NCBI RefSeq assembly: GCF_949987535.1 | Contig: NC_080078.1 | Coordinates: forward strand, 26,060,942-26,124,941 | From: Balaenoptera acutorostrata | Taxonomy: Eukaryota; Chordata; Mammalia; Artiodactyla; Balaenopteridae | Reading direction: 5' to 3' | Length of the DNA stretch: 64,000 bases | Part shown: piece by piece, positions 1 to 10,295 of the stretch | Numbering within the stretch: the first letter of the stretch is position 1 | Layout: each line of letters opens with the position of its first letter | Notes under the pieces: model-generated | Told to the model about the DNA's origin: nothing | The model's database searches: none | The model's input: only the letters and a program-made list of their open reading frames with translations | Position numbers and translations under genes: made by a program

Positions 1-108
1 TGGGATTGACATATATACACTAATATGTATAAAATAGATAACTAATAAGAAACTACTGTATAAAAAAGTAAATAAAATAAAATTCAAAAATGCAAAAAAA
101 AACAAAAA
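1..108 (+). mobile_element. L1 LINE 3' end
   Basis: The window opens inside the terminal 3'UTR of a cetartiodactyl L1: gggattgacat, then tatacactaatatgtat, the ataactaataag block and an A-rich tail. The same block recurs at 58,078-58,165. The upstream part lies outside the window. Confidence 0.75.
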
Positions 109-164
109 CAAACAATCCATCAAGGTAGAACCTGGCTATGACCCTGGCTTTCTGGTCTGATGGA

Positions 165-345
165 TGTAGATTAAAATTCAGGCCCTGACCTCATGTGAAC
201 CTGGGCAAGTCACTTAACTTCTCCAAGCCTCAATCTCCTTACCAGTGTGGTCAGGAAAACACACAGGCCTGGAAAAAGTATCAAATGGGCCCATCCTCTG
301 CACCAGTTGGCATGGTCTAGAGTTGGTAAGTGATGGCTATTAGTT
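165..345 (+). repeat. MIR SINE fragment
   Basis: The core gacctcatgtgaacctgggcaagtcactt is followed by a diverged form of the MIR block that reads cctcagtttcctcatctg in better copies, in the tRNA-forward orientation. Confidence 0.6.
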
Positions 346-349
346 GCAG

Positions 350-1330
350 ACACCAATAATTAATAATAATCTCCACCACTAACCCCAGCACTGCCCAGAG
401 TCAGGAAGCTTAAGGGACAAAGAAAAGTTCAAGTTAGGAAGTGAGCAAGAGGAGACTGGGGAGCATCTAAGGACACAGAACTCCGGGGAATGAGAGGTCG
501 CAGAAACGCTTAGCTAAGGAAGGGGTTTATTCTTCAGACAGCGGCTTCCTGCTAAAGCCAGGTGGCCAGCCCTGACGGAGAGGGCAGAGATGGGAGGGAG
601 GCGGAAGGATGGGGAGGCATGAAAGAGGAAATCCGATTGTGACCGTGAACTTGCACCATCCCCGCTGCCACTACCGCCCGCCAATAGTGGCCCTGACCAC
701 AACACTGTCACAGTAGTGACGTAACAGGGTCAAAGGCCTCCTGCAGGTCCCTCACTTGCCAGGAATTTGATGAATCCTCTGTGCAATCCCCTTGACAACC
801 CCTGAAGACAGGCAGTGGGGCCCCCTCTATTTGGGGTTTCTGGGGGAAACAGGGAATGCCGAAAGCCGCCCTTAAGGAAGAACGACTCACTGAGACTTCC
901 CCGACCCCAGAGACGACAGCTAACCCCAGTCTTCCTCCTTAGGGGCTCTACCTCCAAACGCAGGGAGCTTCAGAAATCAAGCTGGTCGGACCACTGTTCC
1001 CTGCTTCTGCTAATGGAGCTTCCATCAGCCCAACTACTGGGAAACAAAATTCAGCTCCAGGAGTCTGGAAAACAGTCACCAGCGCTGGCCCAGGCTCTGC
1101 ACTTCCGGGAACCCGGCCCATGGAAATCTTAGAGAAAGGGCATCCCCTGATCCCCCCAACTGAGGCTTTTCTTCCCAGGACACCTTCGTCACCCATTTAT
1201 GTCCCTCCCCCTCCAGCGCTGACATTAGAGGATCTGGGGAACAAGTCCAAGTCTGCTTGGCCCACAAGCTTGAAGTTCATACAATTTCTACTGTGTGGTG
1301 TCATGTCGCACCCTCCTCTCTCAGAGGAAT
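350..1330. other. Unassigned intronic sequence
   Basis: There is no recognisable gene or named repeat. Several short open frames overlap on both strands without codon structure or a splice context, so they look like chance frames in moderately GC-rich DNA. Confidence 0.5.
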
Positions 1331-1334
1331 AATG

Positions 1335-1500
1335 ACAACCAGCACATTCTGAGCACAGATGGGCCAGGCACATCACTCAGCCCTCAGAAGAGGCACTGCT
1401 GTTATCCCCATTTCACAGATGAGGAAATCGAGGCACCAGGAGATAAGACATCTTCCCAAAGGCCATGCTGCAGTGGGTTTATGTTGTCCAAGCCCCACAC
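1335..1500 (-). repeat. MIR SINE fragment
   Basis: The text cccatttcacagatgaggaaatcgaggc is the reverse complement of the MIR core, and the weaker 3' part follows. Confidence 0.65.
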
Positions 1501-1639
1501 ACATTTTCCCTTTTCTGGCAACAGCCGCTGGCTCTTGTTCGTAAACAAATCCTCTAGTCAGCCACATGCTTGGGGCAAAGCTCCAGGGGTAGGTCCTCTT
1601 TAGTATCAGCTAATCAGCAGAGTCCTTTACCCACATGCT

Positions 1640-1960
1640 AGTGATTAGCTCCAGAATGGGCACTTGATCCCAGTCAATCCAATCACTACAAGGACACATA
1701 CTCTCTTGTCCCCAGTGACACGGACAAGTGAGGATGTGGGGTTGACAGGTGTCTCAGCCATTTATAAGGGAAGCACCAAGAGTTGGGAGTGGAGAGGAAG
1801 GGGTGGCACCACCAGGGCAAGTGTGAGAATGAAGCTGACATCGTGAAAGGCAGAGATGAAAGAAACTGATGCTTGGTGTTCTGTGGGCTGCTGGATCAAG
1901 CTTCACCTGCAGCCCACCCTCCCACTGGACTTTTACACAAGTTTGAAATAAATTTGCTCT
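1640..1960 (+). repeat. Ancient interspersed repeat, probably DNA transposon (family not named)
   Basis: The block runs from gggcacttgatcccagtcaatcc through gatgcttggtgttctgtgg to a terminal ggacttttacacaagtttg and an AATAAATTT-like end. This resembles a common eutherian repeat layout, but I cannot name the family with confidence. Confidence 0.35.
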
Positions 1961-2329
1961 CACTTACAACACAAAGCACCCTAGTAATACAAGTTCTGAT
2001 CCGCTACGTCAACTTTTACACAACAACATGATTCAGAACTTGACACGACTGAATTTAGGGATAGGACATTACTAGTAGCATACTGCTGGATAGGTCACTG
2101 TTCTTCTCTGAGGCTCAAAAAGCCCACCGGCAAAATGGAGCTACTACCTTCTCCTCCACAGGAGATCCTAAAAGCCCTAATAAATGTTGATTATTACTAT
2201 TATTTATAACCGCCTCAGTTGACTTTTAGGAACCCACTTTTCTTCCTATTCTCTTTCCCCATCACCCCTCCTCCCCTCCCCAAAAGATTATCTGTCCCCT
2301 TGTCCCTTTTCTTACAGGTCCAATTTCCT

Positions 2330-2500
2330 TCTCTGTTCGCTGTGTGACCTTAGACAAGTTATTTAACCTCTTTGAACCTTACCTATGACTAACGGCTAAG
2401 AATACCTATCTCCTGAAGCTATTCTACAGTTTAAATAAAATTACATACATACAGCTCAGTGTCATATCTTAACACTCAATAAAGGACTATTGTCACTAAT
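2330..2500 (+). repeat. MIR SINE fragment
   Basis: Reads gctgtgtgaccttagacaag, then ttatttaacctctttgaacc, and ends with a cactcaataaagg-like 3' portion. Confidence 0.65.
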
Positions 2501-2587
2501 CTTAATTCTTACATCAGTAATAAAAATAAATGACGTTTATAGCATTATACTCTTAATACGACAATCTTATATTGTTATCGATAATAA

Positions 2588-2818
2588 CACCACCTAGCTT
2601 TAATTGAACACTAACTGTATGCCAGGTATTGCTTCCATGCACTTTATATGAATTAACTCAATCTTCATGATCACCCAGAAGGGAGGTTCTGTTTTGATCC
2701 CCATTTGGTAGATGAGGAAATCGAGACACAGAGAAGTCAAATAATTTGCCTAAGATCACACAGCCTGTAAGGGATGAGGCTGGGGCTCAAACCTAGGAAG
2801 CCTGACTACTGAGCCACC
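2588..2818 (-). repeat. MIR SINE, nearly full length
   Basis: Shows ctgtatgccaggtattgc, ccccatttggtagatgagg, aaatcgagacacagagaag and gatcacacagcctgtaag in order, which is the MIR consensus in reverse complement, ending at the tRNA-like tactgagcc. Confidence 0.8.
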
Positions 2819-2961
2819 CCACCCCTGATGCCAACTCCTAGTGATGGGCAATATAAGAATTTTAACAGAGCTTTCTGGAGCACATGCCTTCACCCACAGG
2901 GAATCTGGGCCAAGAGGAAGATGTGAATCCCCAGAACACCACCAAATTCAGAACCAGTTAC

Positions 2962-3130
2962 CTGTATTAGTTTCCTACAGCTGCTGTTACAAATTACCAT
3001 AAATTCTGTGGTTTAAAATGACACAGACTTTTTTCTTATCATATAGTTCAGAGGTCAGAAATCTGAAATGGGTCTGACTGGGCTAAAATCAAGGTGCTTG
3101 CAGGGCTGCAATCCTTCTGGAGAGGAGCGC
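2962..3130 (+). repeat. Ancient interspersed repeat (attagtttcct... type)
   Basis: The text ctgtattagtttcctacagctgctg and then caaattaccataaattctg matches a widespread mammalian repeat whose family name I cannot recall with confidence. It fades into unassigned sequence at about 3,130. The 3,130-3,490 stretch holds nothing further that I can identify. Confidence 0.4.
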
Positions 3131-3499
3131 CCAGGTACCAGGTGTCCCCTAGGCCAGAGCCTAAGGTCTCTGGAGGGCTGCCCCTGCAGCCCTGGCCTGC
3201 CGACACAGCTTCACGTGGCTGGGGCCTGTGGAGACAATGGAAACGGTCCTGCCTGGACCCAGCTGGCCGACCTCGGGACAGGAGGGAAGCTGCAGAGAGG
3301 AGGATGGGCGGGGGATGCGATTATGAACTTGAACTGCTGCTCAGCATCACCAGCATCCGTGAGCAGAGTTGCTCTGACACTATCGAGTAATGAGGACCTA
3401 CTAGTACCAGGCTGTTCCCCCGGGGCCTGAACATCCCTTTTCCCATTCAATTGTCTCAATAACTTACAACCATCAGGTTTCTAAGGCTCAGTGGACAAT

Positions 3500-3864
3500 T
3501 TTTTTTAATCTATTTATTTATTTATTTATTTGTTTGTTTATTTTTGGCTGCATTGGGTCTTCGTTGCTGCACGCGGGCTTTCTCTTGTTGCAGCAAGCAG
3601 GGGCTACTCTTCGTTGCGGTGCATGGGCTTCTCACTGCGGTGGTTTCTCTTGTTGCGGAGCACGGGCTCTAGGCGCACGGGCTTCAGTAGTTGTGGCACA
3701 CGGGCTCAGTAGTTGTGGCTCACGGGCTCTAGAGCTCAGGCTCAGTAGTTGTGGCGCACGTGCTTAGTTGCTCTGCGGCATGTGGGATTTTCCTGGACCA
3801 GGGCTCGAACCATGTCCCCTGCATTGGCAGGCAGATTCTTAACCACTGCGTCACCAGGGAAGTT
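3500..3864 (-). mobile_element. Cetacean tRNA-derived SINE (CHR-1-like)
   Basis: The minus strand carries ggacttccct-type head text, seen here as ccagggaagt at 3,855-3,864, with B box text ggctcgaacc. The (TTTA)n tail complement lies at 3,510-3,542. The flanks tggacaa (left) and tggacaa (right) are the TSD. Confidence 0.88.
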
Positions 3865-4144
3865 CAATGGACAACTATTAATCATGAGATTCCTATGTGC
3901 CAATACCATTCGGAGGTAAATAAGGTTTCCATTATCAGTTTCATTCTATCACAAGAGGTAGACACTAAACAAACAAACAAACAACTCTATGTATGTCTAG
4001 GCAACAAATGACCTGACGAAGAATCAAGGGAACAGAGGATCATGGTGGACAGGAAAGGCCTCTGAGCCAAGATGTCCTCTGAGCGAAGATGTGAAGCAAA
4101 TGAAGAAATGTGTGCTACCTTCTACTGTCTATGGAAAGCGAAAG

Positions 4145-4315
4145 AGTCAGTAAGGTTCTTAGTATCATGTGCCAGGACTGATCTAAGGGCTTTACATCAC
4201 AAACAACTCTAGGAGGCAGGGCTATAACCAAACCCATTTTACAGATACAGAAACTGAGGCCGAGTCACACAGCCTGCAAGCAGTATGGACAGCCAAGAAT
4301 TTGAATCCCAGTGCA
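4145..4315 (-). repeat. MIR SINE fragment
   Basis: Reads cccattttacagatacagaaactgaggcc, followed by gtcacacagcctgcaagc. Confidence 0.65.
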
Positions 4316-4699
4316 GATGCCTCTATATACGTAGAAAATGTACTGTTTGCAATTTTTTATCATATGCATGTATTACTGTTCCCACTTAAAATTAGTATAA
4401 AGGAGTATATAGACGTTTGCCTAGGCAGGGAAATTTTCTTAGCAGGGGACAAGAACAACAAAAGCTAACATTTTTGTTAACATGAAGAGTGATTATCTCC
4501 AGGGGGTAGGGCCGAAGCTGGTGAGAGGAAGGCGACTACTAGTTTTTGTTTTATTATCTTTTGTACTGTTTGAATTATTTTACTCCACATGTATTACCTT
4601 TAAAAAATAACAAAAACAAAACTAATTCACACTTTAAATAAATAAATAGCAGCAGCCGGAATTTAAGAGGAGAAATTTCTAAATGCTGAGCTAGGAATA

Positions 4700-4985
4700 A
4701 AGAGAGAGCACATATTTATTGGGTGCCTATCATAAAAGCACAGTGGCCACACCAGGCCCCGTGCTAAGTGTTTTCCAAGTGTGAGTCCATTTAAACCTCA
4801 CAACAGCCCTACAAAGTGGGGAATGTGAAAACTCCCCCTTTTCAGGTGAGGACTCTGAGGCCCAGGGAGTTTACAGAACTGGCTCAGGCTCACAGAGCCA
4901 GGAAGAGTCAGGCAACACGGGGATGTGAACCCAAAGAGAGTCTGTCTGACACTTGAGTTCTTAATTCCCGGGCTCCATCACCCGT
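4700..4985 (-). repeat. MIR SINE, nearly full length
   Basis: Reads catatttattgggtgcctat, then ccccgtgctaagtgttttcc, then aggtgaggactctgaggccc, and finishes near the tRNA-derived end. Confidence 0.7.
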
Positions 4986-5371
4986 CAGCCAGGTGCCTGG
5001 AGCGCTAAGGGTTTTGCGAGGCCAGTGGCCCCACCGTCCCGCCAGAGGCAGCTTGCAAGGCAATGCTGTCCTCAGGCCTTGGGGATTCCAAGCTCATGGG
5101 CACAGAATGGAGAAGCAATGTGCTGACTCAGACACAGAATCTTCTACAACTCTCCCTACCCATCCACCCAATGTGAGCAATACAGGGGGATGGTTAAGAA
5201 CGATGGTTCAAGGTCTGGGTTCTAATCTCCTCCGGGTCACAGATATGTGCCCCAAAACAAGGATTCTCAAGCTCAGCACTACTTACATTTGGGGCCAGAA
5301 CATTCTTTGAGGGGCTGGCCTGTGCACTGTAGGACGTTGAACAGCAGCCCTGACCCCCACCCAATAGATGC

Positions 5372-5508
5372 CAATAGCACACATCAGGTTTAATCCTCAC
5401 CAACCACCCTAGCAGGCAGGTACTATACTTAAACCCATTTTACAGTTTTCTTACAGAGTAAGAAACTGAGGTCACATAACCTGCAAGCGACATACACAGC
5501 CAGTTGTG
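5372..5508 (-). repeat. MIR fragment inside MER5A
   Basis: Text such as gcaggcaggtactatact, cccattttacag and gaaactgaggtcacataacc is MIR in reverse complement. MER5A text lies on both sides. Confidence 0.6.
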
Positions 5509-5527
5509 ACAGTTAAAATGTCTCCAG

Positions 5528-5816
5528 GGCTTCCCTGGTGGCGCAGTGGTTGAGAGTCTGCCTGCTAATGCAGGGGACACGGGTTCGAGCCCTGGTCTGG
5601 GAGGATCCCACATGCCGCGGAGCGGCTGGGCCCGTGAGCCACAATTGCTGAGCCTGCGCGTCTGGAGCCTGTGCCCCGCGACGGGAGGGGCCGCGATAGA
5701 GAAAGGCCCGCGCACCGCGATGAAGAGCGGTCCCCGCACCGCGATGAAGAGTGGCCCCCGCTTGCCGCAGCTGGAGAAAGCCCTCGCACGAACCGAAGAC
5801 CCAACACAGCCAAAAA

Positions 5817-5847
<31 letters not shown>

Positions 5848-5877
5848 GAAAATCCTTTAAAAAAAAAAAAAAAAAAC

Positions 5878-5901
<24 letters not shown>
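5528..5901 (+). mobile_element. CHR-2 SINE, duplicated subfamily
   Basis: Full-length copy with A box tggcgcagtggttgag, B box ggttcgagccc, (AAAT)n and a long A tail. It is flanked by a perfect 13-bp TSD, aaaatgtctccag, at 5,515-5,527 and 5,902-5,914. The internal unit gcaccgcgatgaagag occurs twice in tandem. The perfect TSD and intact CpGs indicate a recent insertion. Confidence 0.95.
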
Positions 5902-5908
<7 letters not shown>

Positions 5909-5974
5909 CTCCAGAGACTCTAAATGTGCCCCTGGGGGGCAAAACTGCCCCCACTACCCTAATGCAGCAGCCTT

Positions 5975-6065
5975 GCCAGGCCTTGGTTTCTTCATCTGTA
6001 AAATGAGACTAATTCCAGGACCCACTTATTGTAGAGTGATCGGGAGGGTTAAATGAGATGACCCA
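5975..6065 (+). repeat. MIR fragment
   Basis: Reads ttcttcatctgtaaaatgag, then gagggttaaatgag. Confidence 0.6.
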
Positions 6066-6122
6066 AAAGGTTCCAGTTTCAGTTCCTGGCCAAGGGACTA
6101 ATCAACAAACACAAGTGCAAGC

Positions 6123-6360
6123 TTTCATTCATTCATTCATTCATTCATTCCATCATGCAATGAATATGTATTGAGTGCCTACTCCATGCCAAGCTCTGGG
6201 CTGATCATGGGGATATGGGAATAAACCAGGCGCAGACTCTGCCCTCTTAAGACTCACAGTCCTTTAAAGACATAAGGTCACAAATCAAAACATAATTACA
6301 AAGGACACCACTTGCTACGAAGCGGAAGGGCGATGGGACAGAAAGTGTCAGGGTGAGGCT
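6123..6360 (-). repeat. L2 LINE 3' end with (ATTC)n
   Basis: The (cattcatt)n run is followed by tattgagtgcctactccatgcc and a diverged tggggatatgggaataaacc. This is the reverse complement of the L2 3' end. Confidence 0.65.
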
Positions 6361-6519
6361 CTGAGAGGATCAGAGCAGCCAGAGATCGGAGGAAACGTGT
6401 ACAAGGCAGGCGGAAGGGACCCAGGCGCCTGTCCACCTTTTCAGAAACGGAGAAGTAAGAGAGGGAGGGAGAGAAAGGGGAAAGGGAATAAAAGGAATAC
6501 GAACAACAGCAATAGCCAC

Positions 6520-6672
6520 CAAGAGTGGGGACCCTGGAACCGGTTGGCCTGGGTTTGAATCTAGTTGCTGCTACTCACTTGGCTCTTGACCTTCAGAAAA
6601 TTAGCTCCTCTCTCCCACCCTGGCCGCTCATCTGCAAAATAGGATTAATAATGGCACCAATACTCGGACTGC
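6520..6672 (+). repeat. MIR fragment
   Basis: Reads ggcctgggtttgaatctag, then tcatctgcaaaataggatt. Confidence 0.65.
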
Positions 6673-6819
6673 GGGGGTGAGTGCTCAGCCTGGCTGGGGC
6701 GGCCTCATCGGCGGCAGGGGCTGGGATTGGGAGGGTACAGGGTGCAAACCCAGGGGGCTGAAACTCAGACTGACCACAGCAATAGCAGCAATAAGACGGC
6801 AGCTCTTACCCAGCCCTGA

Positions 6820-7020
6820 CTGTAACGACAGGCTCCGTGTTCTGGGTTCAGTGTGCATCGTGCCATTTCATCATCATCACCACCCTATGAGGTAGGTTCT
6901 GTCTTATTCCCACTTTACAGGGAGGGACACAGAGGCAACTGGAGGTGAGAAGACTTGTCGTAAGGTACCCGGGCAGCACCTGGCAGAGCCTGGATTCAAA
7001 CCCAGAGAGGCTGGTTCCAG
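6820..7020 (-). repeat. MIR fragment
   Basis: Reads accctatgaggtaggttctg, then cccactttacagggagggac, then ggattcaaacccagagag. The following 7,030-7,620 is GC-rich and unassigned. Confidence 0.65.
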
Positions 7021-7635
7021 AGCCGGGGCCAACCCCCCAGCAAAGGAAAGAAGGAGATCTGCAGGACACAGCCAACGACTGGGCCCACCGTGGAGGGGCA
7101 GGGGCTGGGCGTGGAGGCGACAGGCCGTCTCTAAAGTGCATATGCAGAACCATCCCGGGTGCGAGATCCCCGGCAAAGGGGCAGCTCTGGAGCAAAGGGA
7201 AGCCGAGAAAAAGAACGCTGGGAGGCCCAAGTTAGGTCAGGGGACCTGCTGGGCTTCTGGACATTAATCCTGTTTACAGAGGCGGCAGGGGGCCTCCACT
7301 GCCCCACACAGTCCTGGAAGAGATCTGGGAGAGGCCTGAGGCCACAGCCCCGACACAGCGGTGGAGAAGGCAGCGGTGCCAGCCAGCATCACGCTGCGGG
7401 CAGAGCCGCGGCCCTCCTTCCCCCTCTGACTCACCAGAGCTAAGAATAAAGCCCAGAAACCTGGGGGGAGGGGCGGGGCGGCATCCAGGTCTTACCCCCA
7501 GCGCCTGGGAAGGCCCTGGCCATGCCCGGGGAAAGAGCCCCAAATCCTCACCAAACCCTCCTGCCCAGGTTGCAGATTTGGATACTTTGGTGAGACAGGG
7601 ACAGGAGTGACATGCAAAAGTAAGACTCTGCCTGA

Positions 7636-7996
7636 GGGGCTTCCCTGGTGGCGCAGTGGTTGAGAATCTGCCTGCTAATGCAGGGGACACGGGTTCGAGC
7701 CCTGGTCTGGGAGGATCCCACATGCCGCGGAGCGGCTGGGCCCGTGAGCCACAGCTGCTGAGCCTGCGCGTCTGGAGCCTGTGCCCCGCAACGGGAGGGG
7801 CCGCGATAGTGAAAGGCCCGCGCACCGCGATGAAGAGCGGTCCCCGCACCGCAATGAAGAGTGGCCCCCGCTTGCCGCAACTGGAGAAAGCCCTCGCACG
7901 AACCGAAGACCCAACACAGCCAAAAATAAATAAATAAATAAATAAAGTAGGGGGAAAAAAAAAAAAAAAAAAATTATAAAAAAAAAAAAAAAAAAA
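7636..7996 (+). mobile_element. CHR-2 SINE, duplicated subfamily
   Basis: Full-length copy flanked by a perfect 14-bp TSD, aagactctgcctga, at 7,622-7,635 and 7,997-8,010. It carries the same tandem gcaccgcgatgaagag duplication as the copy at 5,528 and differs from it at few positions. Confidence 0.95.
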
Positions 7997-8244
7997 AAGA
8001 CTCTGCCTGAACAGGACTTCGAGCGCCCAGAAGAAAACAGCCACGGCTGCCCATCACAGGTGTTTTGAATGTCAGCAGCAGGCAGTCTGCTCCGACCTGC
8101 CTTGACCCCAGCCCGCCCAGTGAGCACATGCGCAAATTACACACTTGTCCTTGCATTCTCCATCCAGCCCTGACCCCTTTGCCGACTCCTCTTATCAGAC
8201 TCTGGAGCTTCACCAAATCCTCCATTTGGTCACGTTCCAGGGAC

Positions 8245-8440
8245 CTGTCAGGGGTCAGGCATGTGCCAGGCACAGGAACATGTCTGGGGACACAGCAGTA
8301 AACAGGAGGGATAGCATCTATCCATCCACTGAGCACCCTTGTAGGTGCTGAGGACCCAGCAGTGAACAGCAGGACAAAGGGCTGCCCTCCTGGATCTGAC
8401 AGTCTAGTCTGATGAGAGGAGACAGAGAGTCAACGAGAGG
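8245..8440 (-). repeat. L2 LINE fragment
   Basis: Reads catgtgccaggcacagg, then gaggacccagcagtgaacag, then ctggatctgacagtctagtc, the usual reverse L2 3' end. Part of it appears duplicated. Confidence 0.55.
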
Positions 8441-8517
8441 AAATATATATACACGCAAACTATGTATTATATAAAATATAGTGTGTGTAAGTGATGATTA
8501 AAAGGACTCAGAGAGGG

Positions 8518-8760
8518 GGGACTTCCCTGGTGGTCCAGTGGTTAAGACTCCACGCTCCCAATGCAGGGGGCCCGGGTTCGATCCCTGGTCAGGGAACTAG
8601 ATCCCACATGCATGCCGCAGCTAAGAGTTGGCATGCCACAACTAAGGAACCCACATGCTGCAACTACGACCCGGCACAACCAAATAAATAAATAAATATT
8701 AAAAAAAAAAATAAAAGGACGAGATAATAAAATTAAACAGAATTTATTTAAAAAAATAAT
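8518..8760 (+). mobile_element. Cetacean tRNA SINE (CHR-1-like), first of a pair
   Basis: The head gggacttccctggtggtcc and B box gggttcgatccc are followed by repeated gcaactaaggaacc-type units and an AT-rich tail. It is flanked by aaaaggactcagagaggg at 8,500-8,517 and again at 8,761-8,778. Confidence 0.9.
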
Positions 8761-8778
8761 AAAAGGACTCAGAGAGGG

Positions 8779-8929
8779 AATTCCCTGGCGGTCCAGTGGT
8801 TAGGACCCTGTGCTCCCGCTGCAGAGGGTGCAGGTTCGATCTCTGGTCTGGGAACTAAGATCCTGCAAGTTGAGCGAGCAGTGCAGCCAAAAAAAAAAAA
8901 ACAAAAAAAAACCCCAAAAGAACAACAAC
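8779..8929 (+). mobile_element. Short cetacean tRNA SINE, second insertion at the same target
   Basis: The head aattccctggcggtccagtgg and B box aggttcgatctc lead into an A-rich tail. It lies between the second (8,761-8,778) and third (8,930-8,947) copies of the aaaaggactcagagaggg target. Confidence 0.88.
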
Positions 8930-8947
8930 AAAAGGACTCAGAGAAGG

Positions 8948-9290
8948 GGGAAGGCCTTGCTGAGAAGGCATATGTGTGTAAAGGCTTGAAAGAAACAAGT
9001 AAGTAAGCCGACTGGCCATTTGGGAAAAGAATCTGGGAGAAGAGCGCTCCAAGCAGAGGAAACAGCCAGTGCAAAGGCCCTGACGTAGGAACATATCTGG
9101 CATTTGGGAGCAATAATAGAGAGGCCAATATGATTCAAGAGAAATGGGAGATGCAGTCAGGGTGGAAGGCGGGAGCTGGGGAAGGACAGACTGTGCAGGA
9201 CTCACAGGCCATTGTCGGGATTCTGACCTTCACTCTGAGTGGCACGGAGACTGTGGATCTGATGTGTCATCATCTGCTCTATGTATTCAG
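8948..9290 (-). repeat. L2 LINE fragment
   Basis: Text such as ccagtgcaaaggccctgac and ggaggcggg-type flanking words matches the common reverse L2 body. The split of the preceding L2 at 8,245-8,440 by the SINE pair makes one original element likely. Confidence 0.5.
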
Positions 9291-9291
9291 A

Positions 9292-9512
9292 TAGTGGTTC
9301 TCAACCAGAGGCAAGTTTTCCCCCAGGGGACATTTGACAAGGTCTGGAGACATTTTTGGTGTCACTCCTGGAGTGGGGCTGTCGGGTGTGCTAGGAGCAT
9401 TTTGCCGGTAGGGGCTAAGGCTGCCGCTAAACGTCCGCAATGCACAGGACAGCTGCCCATCGGAGGATGACTCGGCCCCAAATGTCAATAGTGCTGAGGC
9501 TGAGATACCCCA
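9292..9512 (+). mobile_element. MER5A DNA transposon
   Basis: Reads tagtggttctcaaccagagg, then ccaggggacatttgacaagg, and ends gtcaatagtgctgaggctga. This is the MER5A consensus in forward orientation. Confidence 0.8.
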
Positions 9513-9589
9513 TTTTAAGAGAATCCCTGCCCTTACCAAGGTTAGAGGCCCTATTCCCCAAACACACCCCTTATCAGGCAGATGGAGTT

Positions 9590-9735
9590 TCAGCTCCTCA
9601 CCATGTGACACTGGGCAAGCCACTAAGCCTCAGTTTCCACACCTGTAAAGTGGGAATACTAATGAGATGATGCAAACATGCACTCAATTAACCATGAGCC
9701 AGAGTCCACAGTAGGTGGTCAACAAATGTCACTGC
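9590..9735 (+). repeat. MIR fragment
   Basis: Reads gtgacactgggcaagccac, then cctcagtttccacacctg, then acagtaggtggtcaacaaat. Confidence 0.7.
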
Positions 9736-9834
9736 CAGATCCACCTCTTGTTATGTCCCTTCCACATTTCCAGCCTCACCAAATGATTCTTTCACCCAAC
9801 AAAGATGTTCTGAGCCCCTACAATGTGCCAGGAA

Positions 9835-10292
9835 CTGTGCTGGCCAGAGCCCCCCAAAATGTCCACATCCCAATCCCCAGAATGAGTGCGTGTTTTACCT
9901 TACATGACAAAAAGGGACTTTGCAGATGTAATTAAGTTGAGGATCTTGAGATGGGAGATGATCCTGATTATCCAGGTGGGCCCCATGGACTCACAAGGGA
10001 ATTACAAGGGAAAAGGGGCGGGGGTGGGGGGTGGGGGGTAGGTGTCAGACAAGGAGATGTGATGACCAAAGCAGAGGGGTCAAAGTGAGGCGGGGCCACA
10101 ACACAAGGAACGTGGGTGGCCTCTAGAAGCTAGAAAAGGCAAGGAAATGGATTCTCCCCAAGAGCCTCCAGAAGGAACAAAGCACCGCATCCTGGCCTTC
10201 TGACCTCCAGCACTAGAAGACAATAAATCTGTGTTGCTTTAAGCCAGAAGTTTACAGTGATTTGTTACAGCAGCCATGGGAAACTCATACAG
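9835..10292 (+). mobile_element. MLT1-type MaLR solo LTR (ERVL-MaLR)
   Basis: Typical landmarks in order are aaaatgtccacatcccaatcc, gggactttgcagatgtaatt, gattatccaggtgggcccc, gcctctagaagctagaaaagg and aagacaataaatctgtgttg, with a terminal ttgttacagcagccatggg. No internal retroviral region is present. Confidence 0.8.
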
Positions 10293-10295
10293 CAC

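Larger units (their letters stand above)
5261..5970 (-). mobile_element. MER5A hAT-Charlie transposon, interrupted
   Basis: The left half, 5,261-5,371, runs from gattctcaagctcag through gccaatagcacac. The right half, 5,505-5,527 plus 5,902-5,970, runs from agttgtgacagttaaaatg to ggggcaaaactgcccc. Between them sit a MIR fragment (about 5,372-5,508) and a CHR-2 SINE (5,528-5,901). The two halves join in the correct order of the MER5A consensus. Confidence 0.75.

Noticed and set aside
5590..5640. tRNA-like A and B boxes in the SINEs, considered as tRNA genes
   Set aside because: The tRNA-like heads lack a complete cloverleaf and continue into SINE bodies with A-rich tails.
5546..5827. A 93-aa open frame that recurs almost unchanged at 7,656-7,937, 46,954-47,232 and 58,614-58,895, with reverse-strand partners
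   Set aside because: It lies entirely inside CHR-2 SINE copies. These are RNA polymerase III-type elements, and the frame similarity reflects recent copying of the element, not a protein family.
7274..8044. Minus-strand open frame of 256 aa, one of the longest
   Set aside because: More than half is CHR-2 SINE read backwards, including its poly-T tail translated as Phe runs.
8500..8950. Spaced repeats of the same 18-bp word, considered as a CRISPR-like array
   Set aside because: Only three copies, at unequal distances filled with known SINEs. They are target-site duplications in a mammalian genome.
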